51,082 nt of DNA from an uncultured archaeon A07HR60. GTDB lineage: Archaea; Halobacteriota; Halobacteria; Halobacteriales; Haloferacaceae. The DNA lies in contig KI543233.1 of NCBI GenBank assembly GCA_000496235.1, positions 130,559 to 181,640 of the forward strand, read 5' to 3'. Shown here in pieces: positions 46,958-51,082 of the stretch; within the stretch, counting starts at the first letter, position 1; each line of letters begins with the position of its first letter. The notes below the pieces were generated by a model, which was given only the letters and a program-made list of their open reading frames with translations, made no database searches and was not told where the DNA came from. Both the position numbers and the translations under genes were made by a program.

Positions 46958-48136
46958 TCAGGCCCCCTGTGTGTCCGCGCCGGCGGCGCAGTTGTTCGGG
47001 CCAAGTTCCAATTCGAACGCCTCTTGATCGGTAGGAGACTGATGACCCAGATTTGTCGCGATGATCTCCTGGTAATTCGTGGGTTGTGGCGGCATATCGG
47101 CGAGAACATACTCGACGAACCGGTCTGTAGCCATCGATAAAGCACTCATCGTATCTTGCAGTTCCTCCAGAGTCGCTATATATGTGCCGTCGTCGGTTGG
47201 ATCTGCAGCCCCACTGAAGTGTCCGGGTGCAATAACCGTTTCACCAGACCGAGTGGACACGAGTGTGGTGAGTGAATCGTGCAGTATTTTGGCCGCCTCT
47301 CGAGCTGCATCTCTGTCCTCCAGGTCCGGACGGGCCACGCTCTCGACGAATAGGCCGTCGCCAGTAAACAACACGTCACTCACTGCGTACGCCGTCATCC
47401 CACTGGTGTGTCCCGGCATAGCAACGGCGTCAATTGTTACATCGCCGACCGCCAGGGAATCTCCATCTGTGAGGGTCTGGTACGGCCCAGCGTGCTCGAA
47501 GCCGCGATCCGCAGCTGCCTGGGGCAAAGTCACCGTGGCTCCTGTCTCGTCGGCGACGGTCCGGGTCCCGGAGATATGGTCGGCGTGAATGTGAGTGTCG
47601 ACAGCGTGGATGATTTCGGCGTCGGCCGCCTCGGCATCTCTCATATACACGTCACTGAAGGCACGCAATGGGTCGATCACCGCCGCCTCATCGCCTGATA
47701 CGACGAGATACGCGAGACAGCCGCTGGACGGACGCTGGTACTGTGTTATTATCGCCGAAGACGCGACCGGTAATTCGGCAGACTCGTAAATCTCAGCCCA
47801 CCCGTTCATCCCCTGCTCGAGATGATTGACCGTGTGTCCCTCGTCTTCCAACTTGCCGGCCACCATCTCACTGGCGCCGCCTTTGGCACAGACGACGGTA
47901 ATCGTCCGGCTGGTAGGCAACTCTGTGAGGAGCTCTTCAGGGATCCCATCGAGAAGACGAAAGTACGGGTAATTGATGATCTCGACCGTGTCCCCCTGGA
48001 TGTGCCAGGTGTCGAACTCGTTTTCAGACCGGGTGTCGAGAATGACAATCTCTTTGCCCGCCGTGATCTGCTCGTCAAGCTCGCTCGGGGTGACCGTCGC
48101 AACCTGCGATTCGCCGTCGGAACCCTTCTCAGCCAT
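46958..48136 (-). CDS. Rhodanese-MBL fusion, persulfide dioxygenase-like
   Basis: 392 residues from MAEKGSDGESQVATVTPSEL. The N-terminal rhodanese domain (about 15-120) has active-site Cys83 in CAKGGAS. The C-terminal MBL domain (130-370) has HIHADH (182-187), PGHTSGM and FTGDGLFVESVARPDL, which match persulfide dioxygenases (ETHE1/Blh-type). It is likely to transfer or oxidise sulfane sulfur. It heads the operon with two YeeE halves and diverges from tusA. An in-frame ATG four codons upstream (48148) is an alternative start. Confidence 0.9.
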   Translation of the reverse strand: MAEKGSDGESQVATVTPSELDEQITAGKEIVILDTRSENEFDTWHIQGDTVEIINYPYFRLLDGIPEELLTELPTSRTITVVCAKGGASEMVAGKLEDEGHTVNHLEQGMNGWAEIYESAELPVASSAIITQYQRPSSGCLAYLVVSGDEAAVIDPLRAFSDVYMRDAEAADAEIIHAVDTHIHADHISGTRTVADETGATVTLPQAAADRGFEHAGPYQTLTDGDSLAVGDVTIDAVAMPGHTSGMTAYAVSDVLFTGDGLFVESVARPDLEDRDAAREAAKILHDSLTTLVSTRSGETVIAPGHFSGAADPTDDGTYIATLEELQDTMSALSMATDRFVEYVLADMPPQPTNYQEIIATNLGHQSPTDQEAFELELGPNNCAAGADTQGA

Positions 48137-48178
48137 GTATACCAGCATAACGCCCGGATTCGGAATAAGACTTTGCAA

Positions 48179-48203
48179 AGTATTACTCCAAACGCACAAT
48201 ACT
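48179..48203. promoter_or_regulatory. Inverted repeat AGTATT-N13-AATACT
   Basis: Lies in the 185-bp divergent region between the rhodanese gene and tusA, the natural place for joint control. The right half extends to ACAATACT, which is shared with 45791-45800. Confidence 0.4.
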
Positions 48204-48321
48204 GCGTAGGGCAGACCTCACCACCACAAGACAAATGTGTTCTATGAGCTGTCTGTACCCGGGCATTTTGACCGACACCGATTTAATCCATCCGGTGGTA
48301 TTGGTATTTAGATTCAATACA

Positions 48322-48564
48322 ATGACTGGACACGATCCCGTCGAAACTCTCGACGTCAAAGGACAGAGCTGTCCGATGCCTGTGATCAAGACGAAACAGA
48401 GTATCGACGATATTGCGACCAGTGAGGTCCTGGAGGTGCTGGCGACTGATCCTGGCAGTGTCAGCGACATCGCCGGATGGGCGACTGAGACTGACGGCGT
48501 CGAACTGGTCGATCAAGACGAGGGGACTGACGTGTTCACCCACTACGTCCGCAAGACGGAGTAA
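48322..48564 (+). CDS. tusA: TusA/SirA-family sulfur carrier
   Basis: 80 residues. The CPxP motif is QSCPMPV with Cys17 as the sulfur carrier, following LDVKGQ as in the family. It passes sulfane sulfur between proteins. The gene diverges from the rhodanese/MBL-YeeE operon and is followed by the DsrE gene after only 4 nt. The open frame extends upstream to 48235, but family similarity begins at the ATG chosen. Confidence 0.93.
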   Translation: MTGHDPVETLDVKGQSCPMPVIKTKQSIDDIATSEVLEVLATDPGSVSDIAGWATETDGVELVDQDEGTDVFTHYVRKTE

Positions 48565-48568
48565 TCGA

Positions 48569-49159
48569 ATGAGTACAGATACCCCAGAGTCGGCTGACGA
48601 CGCAGCCCCAACTGAAACACTGTCACGGGCTGAGTTGGAGACCCGTATTAAAGACCTGGAAAGCCGATTGGCTGCTGTCGAGTCCGACGAAGCCGACGAT
48701 CAGCCGAAAATGTCGATCATCTCCACAAAAGGGACGCTGGATATGGCGTATCCTCCGCTTATCCTCGCAAGCACGGCCGCGGCGTTCGGTTACGAGGTGA
48801 CCGTGTTCCACACGTTCTGGGGGCTCGATATCCTCCACGAGCAAAATTCACAGGACTTGCAACTCAGCTCCGTCGGAAACCCAAATATGCCGGTCCCGAA
48901 CCTTATCGCCGCCATCCCTGGTATGGATCGAATGACGACGAAAATGATGGAACGGCGAATCGAGGACAACAACACTGCCACGATACAGGAACTGATCGAG
49001 ACATCTCTGGACATGGGCGTCGAATTTCAGGCTTGCCAGATGACGATCGACTTGCTCGACTACGACGAGGCTGACTTCTACGACGGCGTCACCGTGGGTG
49101 TGGGCGCTGCCACTGCGATCCAAGACATGGCCGACTCCGACATCCAACTGTTTGTCTGA
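48569..49159 (+). CDS. DsrE/DsrF/DrsH-like (DsrE2-type) protein
   Basis: 196 residues. An acidic N-terminal region with a short coiled coil (ETLSRAELETRIKDLESRLA) leads into a DsrE-like fold: SIISTKGTLDMAYPPLILAS, VTVFHTFWGLDIL, and Cys156 in EFQACQMTIDL, the conserved sulfur-binding position. It is coupled to tusA. The combination with TusA and rhodanese is the standard sulfur-transfer set of archaea and sulfur oxidisers. Confidence 0.92.
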   Translation: MSTDTPESADDAAPTETLSRAELETRIKDLESRLAAVESDEADDQPKMSIISTKGTLDMAYPPLILASTAAAFGYEVTVFHTFWGLDILHEQNSQDLQLSSVGNPNMPVPNLIAAIPGMDRMTTKMMERRIEDNNTATIQELIETSLDMGVEFQACQMTIDLLDYDEADFYDGVTVGVGAATAIQDMADSDIQLFV

Positions 49160-49513
49160 GTGACCAGTCGCTGTCCCGTGTGAGCCTGCCCGCGGTCGAG
49201 ACCGTGTCACTACTCGATTATCTCCAGTGGCCCAAGCGATCGCACCTGTTGCAACAAACATATATATTCTGAATAGTATTGTACAGTATGCTCTATACTA
49301 TCAACGACTATACGAGAGCCACCCCGTTTTTCGGGAGGGCACACACTCTGAGGCATCTGTGACGCCACGAACCTGCCGTCATCTCGATTTGGATCCGTCG
49401 TGGGTGTGGCCGGACAGTGTGGTCGGTCAGAGTGGGGGCAGTCCACCCTGCATTTACGATCTCCGATCGGGGTCATCAGAGTATCTTAGTAGTGTCCAGC
49501 GGGGGCGTAGCTG
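49160..49513. other. AT-rich intergenic region after dsrE2
   Basis: 354 bp, notably AT-rich at 49255-49310 against the genomic average. It contains AGTATTGTAC at 49275-49284 (inverse of 45791-45800), an overlapping TAGTAT...ATACTA inverted repeat and a TATA-like GTATCTTAG near 49481-49489 before the DUF2270 gene. Confidence 0.5.
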
Positions 49514-50215
49514 ATGGCGAAGTCATCAGCCAAAGAGGTTGACCCTGGAGATTCGGAACACAGAGAGATTGGAGAAGGGTTACTTCAAGGGAATATGGGC
49601 CCGAGTTCGGCAACTGCTCACCTGTACCGTGGTGAGATACACCGGATGAAGTTCTGGCGAGAGCGTCTTGACCGGACGACCAATTGGGCAGTACTCATCA
49701 TTTCTGCAATTCTCACCTGGGCGTTCTCTCGACCTGGGGTGCCACACTACATCCTCCTGATCGGTGGGGCAGCGCTGACGGTGTTTCTGGTCATCGAGGC
49801 GAGACGTTATCGGGGATACGACATGTGGCGGAGTAGAGTTCGGAAACTGCAAGAAAACGTCTTCGCGTACGGCCTTGACCCGTCGGCCGGGATGCCGGAT
49901 CCAAACTGGCGACAGAAACTGAGCGAAGACTACAGGAACCCTATGATAAAGGTCGGCATGCGTGAGGCAGTTGCTCATCGTCTCCGCAGAATCTACCTGC
50001 CGCTGTTCTCGGTCGTGTTGGTCGCGTGGGTAGTGCGGATTACTGCCTTTTCAACAGAAAACTGGCTGGTGAGTGCCTCAATTGGGACCGTGCCCGGGGC
50101 GGTCGTTGTCGCTGCGGTTGGACTGTTGTTCACCGCCGCAGCGGTGACCGCGCTGCGTCCCCGGGATTGGCGTGCAAAAGGTGAACTGCGAGCCGAAGAT
50201 TTACGAAAGTCTTGA
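49514..50215 (+). CDS. DUF2270 membrane protein
   Basis: 233 residues. The N-terminal cytoplasmic part contains SATAHLYRGEIHRMKFWRER and then LDRTTNWAVL, the DUF2270 hallmark. Four membrane helices follow, at about 62-80, 82-98, 160-178 and 188-212. Between helices 2 and 3 is a soluble loop with RRYRGYDMWRSRVRKLQENV. The function is unknown. A basic C-terminal tail suggests it stays inside. Confidence 0.88.
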   Translation: MAKSSAKEVDPGDSEHREIGEGLLQGNMGPSSATAHLYRGEIHRMKFWRERLDRTTNWAVLIISAILTWAFSRPGVPHYILLIGGAALTVFLVIEARRYRGYDMWRSRVRKLQENVFAYGLDPSAGMPDPNWRQKLSEDYRNPMIKVGMREAVAHRLRRIYLPLFSVVLVAWVVRITAFSTENWLVSASIGTVPGAVVVAAVGLLFTAAAVTALRPRDWRAKGELRAEDLRKS

Positions 50216-50943
50216 CTTACCCGGTCGGGGCAGAGAAAAATAGCTCTCGCAGACATCGAATCCTGTCCTCACAGGTATCGAGTACAAATACGAGGACTCG
50301 GTGGGTCCGGTTTGTAGCAGTGCCGGTGCCACTCCTGAATTCTTCGTTGCCGCAACTTGTGAATTGCCCGCCAACTCGGCGCTTATCTGCTAATGTATGA
50401 GTCTGGCCGTCTGCTCAGTCTGTGTGTCTGCCGGCGATATGAACCTCTGACATGCGTTTCTAACTCACCGGAACGCGTATTTCGTTTTATTCGGGCTTTG
50501 ATATAGCGACATGCAGTTTATACGGATGATACGAGACACGTCGGTGCGGCTTTGCTATTTCAAAAGGGGGTATTTAGATCGCCAACACACCAAGCCATGC
50601 TGGAAACCTACCCTACGGATACTCACTGAAACTACCAAATCAATCTCAGTGCGGCGCCTCTTGTATCAGGCGGTGCAAGGCGACTACCTCGGGGTTTGAC
50701 GCCGAGGCAGTTCACGCGATTCCTGTCGATCTTGACCTTCTCCCCGTACCAAGGGCGAGGCGCTTTCCCCTCGATTTTCAGTGACTTGCCATATCGGGTC
50801 ATTCAGGTCTCTGTGCCCTCAATTCACGATACTCAGGCCTCGTTCGACGCCACAGTAGGGTCGAGATGTACGGCCCGGTGATATTAGACCCAGATGTCGG
50901 AGCCACACCGAAGGTTTTGCAATCGGAGTTCTAACTCTCAATC
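50216..50943. other. Intergenic region with an orphan IS end
   Basis: 728 bp without a supported gene. It contains the 46-nt IS-end copy at 50674-50719 and a promoter-like stretch before the BtpA gene. The remainder is unremarkable. Confidence 0.5.
50674..50719 (-). repeat. Orphan insertion-sequence end, copy 2
   Basis: Reverse complement aligns with 19778-19823 over 46 nt with most positions identical. The hairpin arms are CCTCGG (50687-50692) and CCGAGG (50702-50707). No transposase is adjacent. Confidence 0.6.
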
Positions 50944-51082
50944 GTGGAATCAACAACGATATTGGGCGCTGATCACGCAATCGTGGGAATGGTTCACCTT
51001 GACCCGCTGCCAGGGGCTCCTGGCGGACATTCGATTGGAGATGTCCTCACAGCAGCCAAGCGAGATGCACGCCGTCTTGAAA
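50944..51082 (+). CDS. BtpA/SgcQ-family protein, 3' end off the window
   Basis: 46 codons from GTG 50944 to the window edge; a stop at 50932-50934 limits the start. GMVHLDPLPGAPGGHS is the first strand motif of the BtpA family TIM barrel, followed by TAAKRDARRLE. In cyanobacteria BtpA stabilises photosystem I; archaeal members are probably phosphate-binding barrel enzymes of unknown reaction. The partial sequence prevents closer assignment. Confidence 0.85.
   Translation, partial: MESTTILGADHAIVGMVHLDPLPGAPGGHSIGDVLTAAKRDARRLE

Noticed and set aside
50511-50881. Two short frames in the right intergenic region
   Set aside because: No domain, and they run across the orphan IS end.

Overview
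The window is chromosomal DNA from a halophilic archaeon (class Halobacteria). The evidence is the very acidic predicted proteins, the haloarchaeal families throughout (divergent gyrB and top6BA, UPF0058, DUF2270, archaeal proteasome beta, the methylaspartate-cycle mutase), TATA boxes about 25-30 nt before start codons with almost no leader, and IS1341-type tnpB elements. I cannot assign a genus. No rRNA, tRNA, CRISPR array or prophage was seen.

Layout. 1-6840: gyrB (cut at the left edge) diverges from top6B-top6A; top6B carries an in-frame intein. 7295-8440: msrB converges on a metallo-beta-lactamase-fold gene. 8526-10190: an IS1341-type element with a large TnpB, a divergent 43-residue protein and a 20-bp palindrome at each end. 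10431-15915: a GCS2-superfamily ligase, psmB inside a 16-bp direct repeat, a frameshifted UPF0212 gene, an XRE-CBS regulator with a likely operator, purM and a site-2 protease. 16172-22573: a TraB-like membrane protein divergent from a membrane-tethered HTH protein, a DUF151 nuclease-like protein, a Tat lipoprotein HtrA, a hypothetical, then about 770 bp of insertion-sequence debris. 22574-29152: ileS, an acetyltransferase, a MutS-family ATPase and UPF0058. 29491-32774: mamA-mamB-mal, the glutamate mutase and methylaspartate ammonia-lyase segment of the methylaspartate cycle. 32957-44060: UPF0173 hydrolase, MFS transporter, M24 peptidase, aroA, acyl-CoA dehydrogenase, squalene/phytoene synthase, two small nucleic-acid-type proteins, another metallo-hydrolase and a frameshifted coiled-coil protein. 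44332-49159: a HisG-like orphan, then a sulfur-trafficking locus (HTH regulator, two YeeE/YedE halves, rhodanese-persulfide dioxygenase, divergent TusA and DsrE2). The right end holds a DUF2270 protein and the start of a BtpA-family gene.

How genes work together. Gyrase and topoisomerase VI share one divergent promoter region. MamA and MamB form the B12-dependent glutamate mutase whose 3-methylaspartate product is the substrate of Mal. The sulfur genes look like one importer, carrier and persulfide-oxidation module with a local regulator.

Most worth a second look: the Top6B intein ends Lys-Asn and has a degraded endonuclease; the TnpB lacks the expected RuvC-II glutamate and sits beside a small divergent protein; two conserved genes carry single-base frameshifts; a HisG-like protein has no histidine genes nearby; a shared 10-bp motif occurs in the sulfur locus; and orphan insertion-sequence ends recur without transposases. 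I did not find a clearly new multi-gene system.
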